The notes under the pieces: model-generated
What the model saw: only the letters and a program-made list of their open reading frames with translations
What the model was told of the DNA's origin: nothing
The model's database searches: none
DNA from: Selaginella moellendorffii
Taxonomy: Eukaryota; Streptophyta; Lycopodiopsida; Selaginellales; Selaginellaceae
Length of the DNA: 64,000 nucleotides
Assembly: GCF_000143415.4 (NCBI RefSeq)
Contig: NW_003314281.1
Coordinates: 1,024,096-1,088,095, forward strand
Direction of reading: 5' to 3'
Made by a program: the position numbers and the translations under genes
Shown: positions 1-10,300 of the stretch, in pieces
Layout of the letters: every line of letters starts with the position of its first letter
How positions within the stretch are numbered: position 1 is the first letter of the stretch

Positions 1-232
1 CGAGGACGAGCCACGCTCATGGGAGAAAAGGACACCGTTCAGATAAAAAACGATACAGTACCTTCGCCGTGACTCTGAAATGAAATGCGTCAGCATAAAA
101 AATGGTACAAGTCAATTTTACCATCTACAATATTAGCGAATGGTGCTCCCGATGGTCGTTGAGAGGGTTTTGGTCGAGGAAACGTGAAGGGCGGAAATAC
201 TCTCCTCTGCAATGTGGGGTTAATTGCATCCG

Positions 233-254
233 ATGGCATGTGGGCACATGCCAT
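233..254. repeat. 22-bp palindrome copy
   Basis: The left half-site is ATGGCATGTGG; the right half is its inverted complement at 10 of 11 positions. It lies in the repeat exon of the minus-strand gene. Confidence 0.85.
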
Positions 255-307
255 TTCAGCTGTAGACTCTGGTACAACTAGCTCAACAGTGGCATGGGGT
301 GGTTCCA

Positions 308-329
308 ATGGCGTGTGATCACACGCCAT
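308..329. repeat. 22-bp palindrome copy, perfect
   Basis: The left half-site ATGGCGTGTGA and the right half pair at 11 of 11 positions. It is 75 bp from the copy at 233-254 and both are preceded on the minus strand by CAGCTGAA, so flanking DNA is shared too. Confidence 0.88.
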
Positions 330-1524
330 TTCAGCTGGTGCCTCCGTTGGCAAAGTGGACATGACCGAACAGGCAGCAGGGGCGGTGTAGGGAGGTTCCA
401 ACGGCGCGTAGTCAGACGATTGGGCACATGTTGAGTCCGTTGGAAATGAGGATACGACCGGCTCGGTGGCTGGGGCGGCCTCATACGGGTCCAATGGCGC
501 CTGGTCACCGTCAGTTGGATACGTGGACAAGATTGACTCAGTGGTATGCGCAGCATCAAGTGGAGCGTGGTCAGCTTGCTTGGCGTTGATATGGATAGTA
601 GCCTCCACCAGCTCTGATGACTCTTGCAGGCAAGTAGAGTCCACTGGCGGATCCATATGCATGTCCAAATATCTCCCTTCGATTGAGATGGTATCCTCCC
701 GTGCTACTAAAAACAAACTCATTAGCACATTGAATCGACTATACTGTATTTACCATCAACTGCTATTGAGGAACTAGGACCGATATCACTTGGGCGCACT
801 GCTGATTCTGAAGGATTGGACATACGTTTCGACCCTTGCTTGGCACTATCCTTCCTCGACACTAAAGGCTAGAGTTTGTAAATTCAACTGAATAATCTCT
901 ACTTACCATTTGCTCTGCGACCTACATGGACAATGTTAGAAATGGTAAAAGGTTAGGAATGGATGTACTATTATTTACCTGATGGTTTGTCTTGTATGAC
1001 CTTCCTCCGCTGCTCTTTGGCCACCTCAGGCTGGCCATCGTCGTCATCGTCGTCGTCGTCGTTATTGTGATCGTCACCATTGTGAGGACCATCCAAGTCC
1101 TCTTCGTCCTCCTCTTCTTTGTCCTCCTCTTCTTTGTCCTCCTCTTCGTCCTTCTGCTCTTCCTGCTCATTATCTTTCTTTAGCTCCTCATCCCCCTCCT
1201 ACATTTCTTCCATAGGCTGCTCAGGCTGGATGGCTTGTTCTTCCAGGACCATCTTGGGAAAATCATCTGGCCGAGTCTCCATCTCAAAATACAAGACATC
1301 CATAGCCTGTTTTAGTGCGTGACCGAGGACCGTATCCTCACCCGACTGTCTTAACATGGTTTCTGCACGTTCTTGCACCCTTTGAAGACGATGAGATGAG
1401 AAAAACATGGCCCTGACTTGAAAAGCATCCCTCATCCATTGTACCTCTCCATTGAGATTGGGGAAGGGGAGTCCGCCATAGGAATCTGAGTCAGGAGGTG
1501 GTGACTGCCTGCTTTCACTCAGCC

Positions 1525-1577
1525 CTTGATGTGCAATGAATGGCATGAGCACACACGCCATAACCGCAAGGCATTAC
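1525..1577 (-). other. 53-nt intron with palindrome core
   Basis: On the minus strand GTAATG opens and CATCAAG closes a 53-nt intron. The palindrome occupies 1540-1561 (half-sites pair at 8 of 11), so splice sites plus palindrome make up most of the intron. Confidence 0.55.
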
Positions 1578-1720
1578 CTATCATCTTTTCGTTGCCCTTC
1601 TTCCTTTTCGAATCAAACGCCTCTGATCCCGACGACTGTCCAACGTGCTTTTGCTTTTTATGACCACTGTCAGTTTGAGCTTGGCTGGTGCTTGCCTGTT
1701 TTGCCTTTGAAGAAGTGTCT

Positions 1721-1770
1721 CTTGCAAGGAATGGCATTAGACCACACGCCATTGCAAATATAATTTGTAC
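1721..1770 (-). other. 50-nt intron with palindrome core
   Basis: The minus-strand donor GTACAAAT is at 1770 and the acceptor TTGCAAG at 1721. The palindrome at 1731-1752 (7 of 11 pairs) lies near the centre of the 50-nt intron. Confidence 0.55.
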
Positions 1771-1842
1771 CTCCTTTTTTCCTATTGCTTGTCTGTTTGT
1801 CCTTCTTCGACGTGCCACCAGTGCGCTTTTCAGTCCTCATGT

Positions 1843-1898
1843 CTGAATATTCACAACGATCTATAATCAAAATGGCGTGAGGCCTCACGTGACCTTAC
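1843..1898 (-). other. 56-nt intron with palindrome core
   Basis: The minus-strand donor GTAAGGTC is at 1898 and the acceptor ATATTCAG at 1843. The palindrome at 1872-1893 (8 of 11 pairs) begins within 5 nt of the donor. Confidence 0.6.
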
Positions 1899-3356
1899 CT
1901 TGTGCAGGTTGTGAGCTCGGCCCAACATGGGTATCTTCAACAGTAGCTATTAACGCCGTTTCAGCATCTGGGGGTGGCCACGCTCCTGCATATAGAGCTT
2001 GTGAGATAACATTTAAACTTAAAGTGCGTACTCACTAGGTTCGCAGAGAAGATACTATTTTTCTTTGGCAACTGTAATTATATGCTCCATTGAAGTCACC
2101 TCTTCAATGGAGTTTGTCACCGCAACACACGGGACACCCTTGAGTAGTGCGGCTCGAAAGAATAGTCCGCCGCAGTTGTACTCGACAACGCATTTGCCTT
2201 TGGAGTCGGAAGCAGGTGACCCACCCGCTATTGCGTTGAAGACCCAGCTGAGCATTTCCCATGCTGCACCTGGAGCTTTCTTTGGATTCGAAAGCTCCAT
2301 AGCCATCTTCAATTCCTCAGGCACGGGTAAATTGACCTCCCTCAGATCAATTCGATTGGCCTTGTCGAACGAAGCTGGGAAGTCACTCCAGTCCCACTCT
2401 ACTGCAGGACAAATAACAAGGGTGAGTGTGAAGATGCGGACATTCGTCGGTATCTTCTTCTTAGCCATTATCCCATGGATCTCCCGCATCTCCTTGCCTT
2501 TCAACCGAGCCTTCACCTCGTTCAAGGCCTTCCAAAACTTGTGATAGGATTCGGAGTTGTAGATCATATAGTGGACTGAAGATTCCACCTCCACAAGTCC
2601 CACCATTAAGTCAATGATGGAGCTGACTTTGTCTGCATAAGTGATCTCCTCATTTGTGAAGTCCATCACACAAAAGATGTTCTTGACCTGCTCATCTCCG
2701 CAGGAAACGATGCTCCTCCACCTTTGATCCTCATCCGAATTCAAGTATACCCGGTAAGGTTCTCGATAGGCCTCTGCTGCGGGGTCGAGTTGTTTCTGAA
2801 GCCGGCGGTCGACATCACTCTTAATGAAATTTGGATACTAATCCAACTTCTCAGCTTTACTTTTCGTGGCATCCCGCAGCAGATCGATGAACTTGGGGGC
2901 CCCCTTCATGTACTCGTCGATGTCTTCATTTGACAAATCCAGCACTTCCATCATCTCTTGCGTGGTGTCGATGCTCACCCTCTCCACGGCCACTTGCTCG
3001 AAGATACAATCCTTCAATAGCGCACGAGCTCTCAGAGTCGTGCACAAGTCCTCGTATGTCACAATATGGCCGGGAGTCATTTTGGTCTTGTTGAAGACTA
3101 CCTCACCACGTAGAAGAGCAGCCACTATCAGAAGGTCATCGTCGTCTAGAGACCGCGAGAAACGCAAGGCGTTGAGCTTCAAATCATTGGGCTTCCGGCC
3201 GTCCTCCACACCCATTGAGTTTAGTAACTCCCCGTCATGGTACCTCCTCAGCACATCTACCCATTTGTCAAAAACAACTTTTGTCGCGAGTAGAATGTTA
3301 TGGATGCTGAGTGTGTCATTGACCCCTAGTGTTTTCGAGAGAAGACTCAAGAATTC

Positions 3357-3410
3357 CTGCAATGGAAATGGCGTGAGGCCACATGCTATGCCACATGCAA
3401 CGAGGCTTAC
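3357..3410 (-). other. 54-nt intron with palindrome core
   Basis: The minus-strand donor GTAAGCCTC is at 3410 and the acceptor CCATTGCAG at 3357. The palindrome at 3368-3389 (8 of 11 pairs) ends 11 nt before the acceptor. This is the best supported of the four, because long open frames flank it on both sides. Confidence 0.75.
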
Positions 3411-4640
3411 TTGCCAGGCGCTAGTTGCTAGTGCACGTCCTTGTCCTGGTTTTTGTGGCTTCTTCAGTTGAACCCAGAGCTTCCGTGTTCGTGCCAATGT
3501 CTCATGCAGACCCGATTTATAGCACATTTCTTGCTTGACATTCTGCGTGTGGGAGATGTATATGATAGATCGGAGGGGCGAGTTGCCTTTTATCAGGCGG
3601 ACAACTCTTGTCTTGAAGACTTTCTTCACCTCCTCGCCCACCATAATATCCACAACTATCTCTTGCATCGCCAAGCTAGAATGCTGCCGGAGACGGCATA
3701 GAACCGGATGTTCTGATCGTCCAACACCTTCCTATTGATCAAGTCTGGAAACCTCGTCTCGCCCTTCATTGTTCGGTAGTAGGGGATCACATCTGCGATG
3801 TCGGGTGTTACTGGACTTGCCAGCATCTTCTGCTTCAGTTTCTCCACCCACTCATCAGATACTAGCCTGTGGTTGTATTTGCTTTGGATGTCGATACGGC
3901 TCACGTCGATTGTATATACTTTGTTGGAATAGTAACAAGTACTATTATCTGCGACGATTTTTGCTGCCTCTTCTTGCTTTTTCTGCTCTTTGCGGCTCTT
4001 CTTTTTGGTGGGTGTAGTGTTCGAACCCGAGGCAATGGCATCACCAAGTAACTTCTTTTTTGGAGGAGAGTCGGACGTCGGCTTGAGCTTGACCACCCTT
4101 TTCTGCTTTGGGGTAGTTTCCAGATCGACCCCCTTCCCCTTCGCTTCGCGAACTGGAGGCACTCTCAACAACTCAATGTTGGAATATAGTTTTTGAACAT
4201 CGCCGTAGGTGAGGTCCGTGGATTCCATGTGATCTTCATAGACTTGCAGCGTCTTTGAAATTGTGGGCCTCCTGGACAACCTCTCCCTAGCTCCCTCTAG
4301 GAATTCCTCATAGCCGCTGCCCCCCTCCGGGAAGCCGCTAGGATGTGCAAGGTGGATCTTGAAGGCAGACGTTGTCTCTACCACAAGTGCTAGTCCATAT
4401 TCATGCATGGAACTGCATGGAGTGTCTGTCACTTGGATGAGGATCCCCATGCATTCTTTTCTCCCACCATCTGTGTTGTACAACCTCAGATCCTCGCCTT
4501 CCATCCCGAAAGTCCAACTGGTGAGCTCCTCCCCCTTCTCTGCATCCACATTGACAGTGGCTGGAAGAAGAACGCAATTCCTTGCCTGTTCAGAAATGCA
4601 CAACAATTAGAGCTGACAGATGAAAAGCTAGCAGCTGGAA

Positions 4641-4799
4641 ATAACGTGAGGCCACACGCCATTCACCACTGCATCAGATGTCTTGAGGCTGCATCCTAAG
4701 ATGGCGTGAGGCTACACGCCATCTGTAACCAGACTGCACTCGAGAGCCCAATCGGTGCATGCCAATGTTGCTACTGAATGGCATGTGGCCTCATGCCAT
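4641..4799. repeat. cluster of three 22-bp palindromes
   Basis: Copies lie at 4641-4662 (8 of 11 pairs), 4701-4722 (9 of 11) and 4778-4799 (10 of 11), spaced 60 and 77 bp. They are upstream of the first recognised exon of the minus-strand gene, just 5' of its acceptor near 4590, so they probably lie in its 5' introns or leader. Confidence 0.8.
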
Positions 4800-5029
4800 T
4801 TTCTACTTGGCCTAAAAGACTTACCATTTGAAGCCGAATGGAGGCGTGACAACCGGACTCGCTGGCGAATGTGCACTGTGTGTGCAACGGATCGTAGCAG
4901 CAAGGCTACTCTGCCACTTACAGTTGGAGAGTGGCGCTGAAATCTCCCGAGATGCCAAGTGGGCTGCGTGTGGGTGGTGGAGTGGGCGGCGGAGTTGGCG
5001 GCGAAGTTACAAACTGGGTGTGTCTTGAA

Positions 5030-5185
5030 GTGGACGCCAATGCACACGAGCGCGATGCGAGCGCGAGTGTGATGCAAGCGCGAGTGGACGTCGATGCACA
5101 CGAGAAACCTGTAGAGAAGGTAGATGAGCGCGAATGTGAGCGTGATCGCGAGTGGGAGCGCGATGCGAGCGCAAGTACGAAGCAA
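5030..5185. repeat. degenerate GC-rich minisatellite
   Basis: Units of 10-16 bp built on GCGATGCGAGCGCGAGT recur irregularly. The composition is far more GC-rich than the flanks. It lies on the side of the spacer nearer the minus-strand gene. Confidence 0.6.
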
Positions 5186-5299
5186 AATGCAAAACCTAAC
5201 CTCACACGCGTGAAATGTCACGACGGTTGGTAATCCCGCCACATCATCATTCCTCGGACTTGGGCGCCACCATTAATTTCTGGATCGCCACGCGCATGC

Positions 5300-5370
5300 A
5301 TGCACGTGAAATCCAAAAGAAATCCGCAACGTCATCATTCCTCGGACTGCATGCACGCGAAATCCAAAAA
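5300..5370. repeat. two-copy direct repeat
   Basis: TGCATGCACGTGAAATCC near 5300 and TGCATGCACGCGAAATCC near 5347 are followed by A-rich tracts. ATCATTCCTCGGACT also appears twice, near 5245 and 5333. Confidence 0.6.
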
Positions 5371-5483
5371 AAAGATCATGATTCAGATATCATTTAATAC
5401 CCTCGCTATATTTATACCATGCATGATTGGATATTCCAAAGCATCTTGTATTTCCAAAAATGCCAGATGTTCAGCTAAATAAA

Positions 5484-5609
5484 TTGTCAGAGGATTTGAT
5501 GTGACGTTCAAGCGTGTGGGCTCATGCAATTTTGATCCCAAAAAATGCACCAAAAAATGCTCGGCGTCATCTGGCGTTATCTCTTGAATGGCGTGGGGCC
5601 GCATGCCAT
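5484..5609. repeat. duplicated spacer block, copy 1
   Basis: TTGTCAGAGGATTTGATGTG opens the block, followed by GCGTGTGGGCTCATGCAATT and an A-rich stretch. It ends with a palindrome at 5588-5609 (9 of 11 pairs). The opening recurs at 6737-6770 and the remainder at 6434-6528. Confidence 0.75.
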
Positions 5610-6082
5610 TTTCAGGGGCACATAGGAGTATATTCCTAGAATATTCTAACACGCGCGAGATTGTTTTGATTTTTCTGGAGATCCAACCGTTAGATCGCAA
5701 CTAGATTTTACAGAATGGTATACAATGTCCTTCTTGATGACCCTGAAAAGAAGCATCTCGATCGGACACTACATGAGACCACACGAGCCTTGCAATGTTT
5801 CAGGGGCATTTGCCATAGATCCGACCGTTATTTTGCTCCAAGATTCTACAGTTTGGTGTGCATTGACCTTTCCATCGACACTGCAAAGGGACATCACAAT
5901 CAGATGTGGGATCACAAGAAACCAACTTCACTAACTCTGGTTTCACCAAGATCTACGTAAGGAGTTATGAAATGAAAGGACCCTCTCTATTGAAATGTGT
6001 TTATGGTCCTAGGGGCATTGTGACATATCAAAGGATTTTGCATCAAGTTCTGTATTTGCATGTTTATCAAGCTATTGAATTG

Positions 6083-6109
6083 CTAAACCCTAAACCCTAA
6101 ACCCTAAAC
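6083..6109. repeat. short telomere-like repeat (CCCTAAA)
   Basis: Just over three perfect copies of the plant telomere unit CCCTAAA. This could be an interstitial telomeric scar or a telobox cluster in a promoter. Confidence 0.8.
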
Positions 6110-6424
6110 ATGTGGCAAATGCTACGTGAAGAAAGATGCCTTTTCTAAGAGGTAGATGCCGAGCAGATGTATCTCAGGCTAGCGAAGGGGACAAACGAAA
6201 GCTAGCTATAAACATGACGGGATGCAAATAGATTACTAGGCTGGTCCTGCGAAAATCAAAAACCATAATTGAAAACATTGAAAATGCAAAAAGAAAGGTT
6301 TATAATATTTTTGAATTTTAAGCAACCAAAGGAATGTAAGTAGGGCATGTGTTTGTAAGTTTAAAAATGCCTCAACCACTTAAATTCCCAAGTAAATAAA
6401 ACTGTTTCTATTTTTGGTACAGGT

Positions 6425-6528
6425 AAACTTTATAGCGTGTGGGCTCATGCAATTTTGAACCCAAAAATGCACCAAAAAATGCTCGACTAGCATTATTCTT
6501 TGAATGGCGTGTGGCCTTATATTGCCAT
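6425..6528. repeat. duplicated spacer block, copy 2
   Basis: Repeats the second part of 5484-5609, including the A-rich ATGCACCAAAAAATGCTCG tract. It ends with a palindrome at 6504-6528 whose right half carries a 3-bp insertion. Confidence 0.7.
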
Positions 6529-6889
6529 AAATGGACGTACACACACAGCATAATTATTCCTTTACACGGCGAATAATCTTGGCACGGATCGCTAACACGG
6601 CATGGCAAAGTTCGAATCACTGACATGGCACAGCTGGATCGAGGCAAGGACATGATGTGACAAAGTTCAACCTCCGACAGCAAAGTCTAGAAGCTACTCA
6701 GTTTGAAATTTGTCAAAGGAATCATAAGATCTGGTTTGTCAGAGGATTTGATGTGACGTTCAAGCGTGTGTTATTTTTGAATTCTCGAACTCATTCCTAG
6801 GTCTATCATTTTTGTGCACCGTGTTCTTGGTTCCGCTGAGCGCAGTAAGCGCTGCTTGTGTAAGCGGCGTTGTGAGCTGTGGTTTATGC

Positions 6890-7030
6890 GTCTACAAGCG
6901 GTTGCGGCATTGCGAGCACCATTGCGAGCGGCAGTTTATGCGAGTGGCAGTTTGTGCGAGCGGCACTACAAGCAATTGTGGTGTTGCAAGTGGCGCTACG
7001 AGTAGTTGCGGTGTTGGGAGCGGCACTGTC
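6890..7030. repeat. degenerate GC-rich minisatellite
   Basis: Irregular units around GCGAGCGGCA and GCGAGTGGCAGTTTG. It is similar in style to the array at 5030-5185 but on the plus-gene side of the spacer. Confidence 0.55.
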
Positions 7031-7118
7031 TTTGGTGTGGCTACCGCTTCCTCTTGATATTCGGCACTTGTGCTTCCTGGTATGTTCACCATGGAATGGC
7101 TTAGGACCACATTTAGAA

Positions 7119-7140
7119 ATGGCATGAGGCCACATGCCAT
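7119..7140. repeat. 22-bp palindrome copy
   Basis: Left half ATGGCATGAGG pairs with the right half at 10 of 11 positions. A degenerate half copy lies just before it, near 7095. Confidence 0.85.
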
Positions 7141-7216
7141 CTTGGGCCCTTGTAATTTCATGGCTAGCGTATTGTCATGTATGCTTTTACTTGCCTGCAG
7201 CTATGTGTATATCAAG

Positions 7217-7308
7217 ATGGCATAAGGCCTCATGCCAATTTTGTGAATGCAAAATTTCACGTGGGTGTCAATAGCATGTTTGAATAATGGCATGTGGCCT
7301 CATACTAT
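7217..7308. repeat. two 22-bp palindromes upstream of the plus-strand gene
   Basis: Copies at 7217-7238 (9 of 11 pairs) and 7287-7308 (8 of 11). The second lies about 70 nt before the CACTTTCAG acceptor that precedes the long open frame, so it is probably inside a 5' intron. Confidence 0.75.
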
Positions 7309-7380
7309 TTGGTATGTTATGATTTAGGCCATTCTCCAATCATTTTTTGTATGGTCTTAACTTCTTTTCTGCACTTTCAG

Positions 7381-10300
7381 AATGGCCTTCAGGGTTGGGG
7401 AAAAGGTTTACATTTTGAATGGTGGGAAGAGAGTTGCAAAAGGGACCTTTGTGTCTATGGATCGGAACTTTGTTATACACTATCAAAGGCTTGGGGAAGG
7501 CAATGCTGCTGTATCAGTAGAGACTGTCTTTGATGGGAATGTGGTCGCTATTGAACGAGGAGAGATGGTCGTCGGGGTAAATGTTGTTGTTGCCTTGAAA
7601 AATCTGCAGAAGAAAGCAGATGTTGGGGACAGCGCAAGTGCGACGCATGTTCCCTCCGTGGATCTTAAGAATCGTGCTACATGGATTCAGGCAAAGGTGT
7701 TTCTAAACAACCCCGAGGGGGAGGTGGTAGCTGAGGGCTTAGCCACAGTTGTCGATCCAAGAGATGTGGTTGCTAATCAAGAATTGGGTTGGGATGATAT
7801 TGGAGTTGCGATTTTAGAGGTTGTTGACACAGAAAAAAACAGTCTGACTATTGGAAGCATTGTGCGGTGGAAATTGAGGCATTTAGTGTTTGAGAATGTG
7901 AAGGATTCACAATCAAACACCACTACAACTGATGACAGAACATCTCTTCATGGGAAAAGAAAGTACACCTTCCTAAAGTGCAGCCAAAGGGATCTGAGCA
8001 ACGAACCGAAAAGGCAGAAAATGGTGATGGAGGTTCGAATGGTCTCGACAGTTGCTTGTTGCAAGAGGAGGTGCTGTCAACATGCTGATTGGGATGCTAT
8101 TGAAGAGGAGAGAGCAAGATACAAGATATTGTCCTGGAAGGCAGCTCGCAATTTTGTGTATGAGGCATTACGGTCATCTATTGATGCTTCAGAACATCAG
8201 GTGGGGGGCATGGTCTTCCAGAGGGGTTTGGTCTGCATGAAGGCATGGAGAATCATTTATGGAGTCCCTCGAAGCACATTCTACAGAATCAAAACTGAGT
8301 TCGAGGAACAAAGGGTTCAACAGGCAGTCCATGGGAACGACGGTACGCACAAAACCAGGGGTCATGTTGTATATGGAGAGGCAATCTTCAAGAGGTTTGT
8401 CGAGACATGTAGCGAGCAGCAACCACATAAAACCCGCCTCTTGGAAGATGGAACACGAGACACCCAACAAGTTCTCCCTTCCATGTATACCAAGGGGGCC
8501 ATATTGGAAGATGTGAATCGGGAACTCCAGAGTAATGGCTACAGGAAGCTGAGCCAATCTAGATTTAGTAGATTGTGGAGCAACAGGTTCAGGGATGTGA
8601 GTATAGGAAAGTACTCCAGCTTTTCAAAGTGTGACGAGTGCACTGCTATCAAAATGGCTTTGTTGAAGAATTCTTGCAGCGCTCAAGAGCGAGAGACGTT
8701 GGTTAGAAGGCGGCTCGACCACAACATCGAGCAGAGAAGCTGCAGGACTGTATATTATCATAACAGGATTCTCTCCATGGAGAGACCTGACTCTTACCTC
8801 TGCATCATCCACGACAAAATGGACCAAAAAAAGACGTGCTTACCTCGACTCAATCCTGCTCCTAAGGCAATCTCTTCATCCATGCAGCTGCCTGTGTCTC
8901 TGTTTGGCATAATCGCTCATGGGCATGGTGCCCAGAACTATGGGAACTTCTTTGTACCTCTATGGGGTGGCGGGGGTGCAAACATGATGATTGCGTCCCT
9001 AGCAAAACACTTAAGGTCTCTACAAAGTGCGCAAACTGAGCTGAATGGCCAACCCTTGCATAAGGCCCTTGTCAATCGAACCCCATACAGGGTTCAGCTG
9101 GAGGAGGAGCAAAGGCTTGCAGTATCGCGTGGGGCCCCATGCCATCCCAGTGAATATGTTGGCCGTCAGATTGTAGGGTTATCACGTGAGGCCTCATGCC
9201 ATTCCGACGAGGCTGGTCGCCCGGTGAATGCACAGCCTCATCCAAACGAAGCAGAATCTCAAGGAAGTTCTTGCGGCTGATGTGGCCTTCCACCCCATCT
9301 TCTGCTCCAAACAGACAATGCTGGCAGGTGAGAACAAAAACATGTACGTCTTCGCATACTTGGCGATGCTTGTTGCTAAAGGCATATTTGAAACGGTTAC
9401 ACTTGGCTTTCTCATGGTTGGGCACACTCATGAAGACGTCGATGCCATGTTCAGTCACCTGGCAGAGTCCCTCCGGCGATCCAATGTCCTCACCCTCCCA
9501 CAACTCTACGATGAATTCCAAAATTGCATCAAAGGCACTGTTGAAGCTGCACTTGTGACAGAGGTTCCAGACTTTAAGGGGTTTGTAAGAGGCTACATCA
9601 GGGACGGATCCAAAACGCTGATTGGCCACTCCAAGCCTCTTCAGTTTCATTTCAGCATGCATGACGGTGCTCCAGTGATGAGGTACAAGATGAGAGAATG
9701 GGACACACTGTGGCTGCCAGTGGACGGCATTGAACTCTTCAAGAGAGATCCCATAACTGGGGAACCTATGATTCCTCAGGGTTCCCCATGGCCAATGCAC
9801 CCAGATGGACTCAAAGACCAGGAAAGTATAGTGGCCGGGATTAGACAGCATATTGCCTTCTGGAAGAGGGGGTTGGTGTTTGGTGGAGAATCCTATTTTA
9901 AGAGGTGCAAGCCTTTGCTCGAATACTGGGAGAAGATTATATCTGCTATCCAAAATGGGCCGGTTGTATATGAAGAATTGGAAGAGTCCTTTTGGCCAGA
10001 ACCCAGAGCACCAGATAGTAGCGGAACAATGTCCTCTGGAAATGCAGTGACAGATAACGATGTTGAGGATCACTATTGTAGGCCGAGGAACAAGAAGCCG
10101 GATTCAGCATTCAATCCAGTACAAGTCTGCAAAGGAATGGTCATGCTTGTTAGACCCAGTAATAAAAAACCAATGATATGGGTGGGGCGCTACATCACTG
10201 ATGCAGAGGAGGACGCAGAAACTAACTCCTTCAATGTAACTGTGGAGTGGTTCAAGCCAAGTTCCGGATATACGAAGGATTGCCTAGAAAAGAGATGGGT

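Larger units (their letters stand above)
90..728 (-). repeat. exon encoding tandem 25-30 residue repeats
   Basis: The 212-codon open stretch repeats a module with an APLEPP- or APLDP-like core followed by a PTD or PTE turn, about five times, with spacing of 25 to 33 residues. Two modules contain the 22-bp palindrome (233-254 and 308-329) read through in frame as AEMAC followed by H.P. Here the palindrome is part of coding sequence rather than an intron, unless small unrecognised introns are present. A weak acceptor lies just downstream of the 233-254 copy on the minus strand. Confidence 0.5.
90..4606 (-). pseudogene. transposon-like multi-exon gene, ParB/Srx-like region, degraded
   Basis: Open stretches in minus order are 4606-3656, 3674-2838, 2744-2055, 1842-1199 and 728-90, joined by short GT-AG introns at 3357-3410, 1843-1898, 1721-1770 and 1525-1577. 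The 5' end is open: an acceptor near 4590 implies exons upstream. The first part has a Lys-rich linker, then a region ending in a GGQHS-like motif followed by a basic beta-rich stretch, which resembles the ParB/sulfiredoxin fold; this is inference. The last exon (90-728) is made of imperfect 25-30 residue repeats rich in Pro, Thr and Ala. Two lesions are visible: one base appears missing near 3683, shifting the frame inside the GGQHS motif, and a TAG at 2838-2840 lies in frame between two long open stretches. It is probably the partner of the divergent gene starting at 7381. I do not recognise the family. Confidence 0.5.
4800..7380. other. spacer between two divergent transposon-like genes
   Basis: No convincing gene is seen. 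The spacer holds degenerate GC-rich minisatellites at about 5030-5180 and 6890-7030, duplicated blocks at 5484-5609 and 6425-6528, telomere-like repeats at 6083-6109, and palindromes at 5588-5609, 6504-6528, 7119-7140, 7217-7238 and 7287-7308. It probably contains the promoters of both genes and a 5' exon of the plus-strand gene, since an acceptor (CACTTTCAG) ends at 7380. Confidence 0.6.

Noticed and set aside
922-1322. Overlapping open frames on both strands rich in Ser/Leu or Lys/Arg/Asp
   Set aside because: They come from a TCC/GTC low-complexity tract that codes an acidic stretch of the minus-strand element gene; no independent gene.
4712-5242. 176-codon minus-strand frame and its partners
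   Set aside because: It lacks an ATG start and is produced by the minisatellite; no domain.
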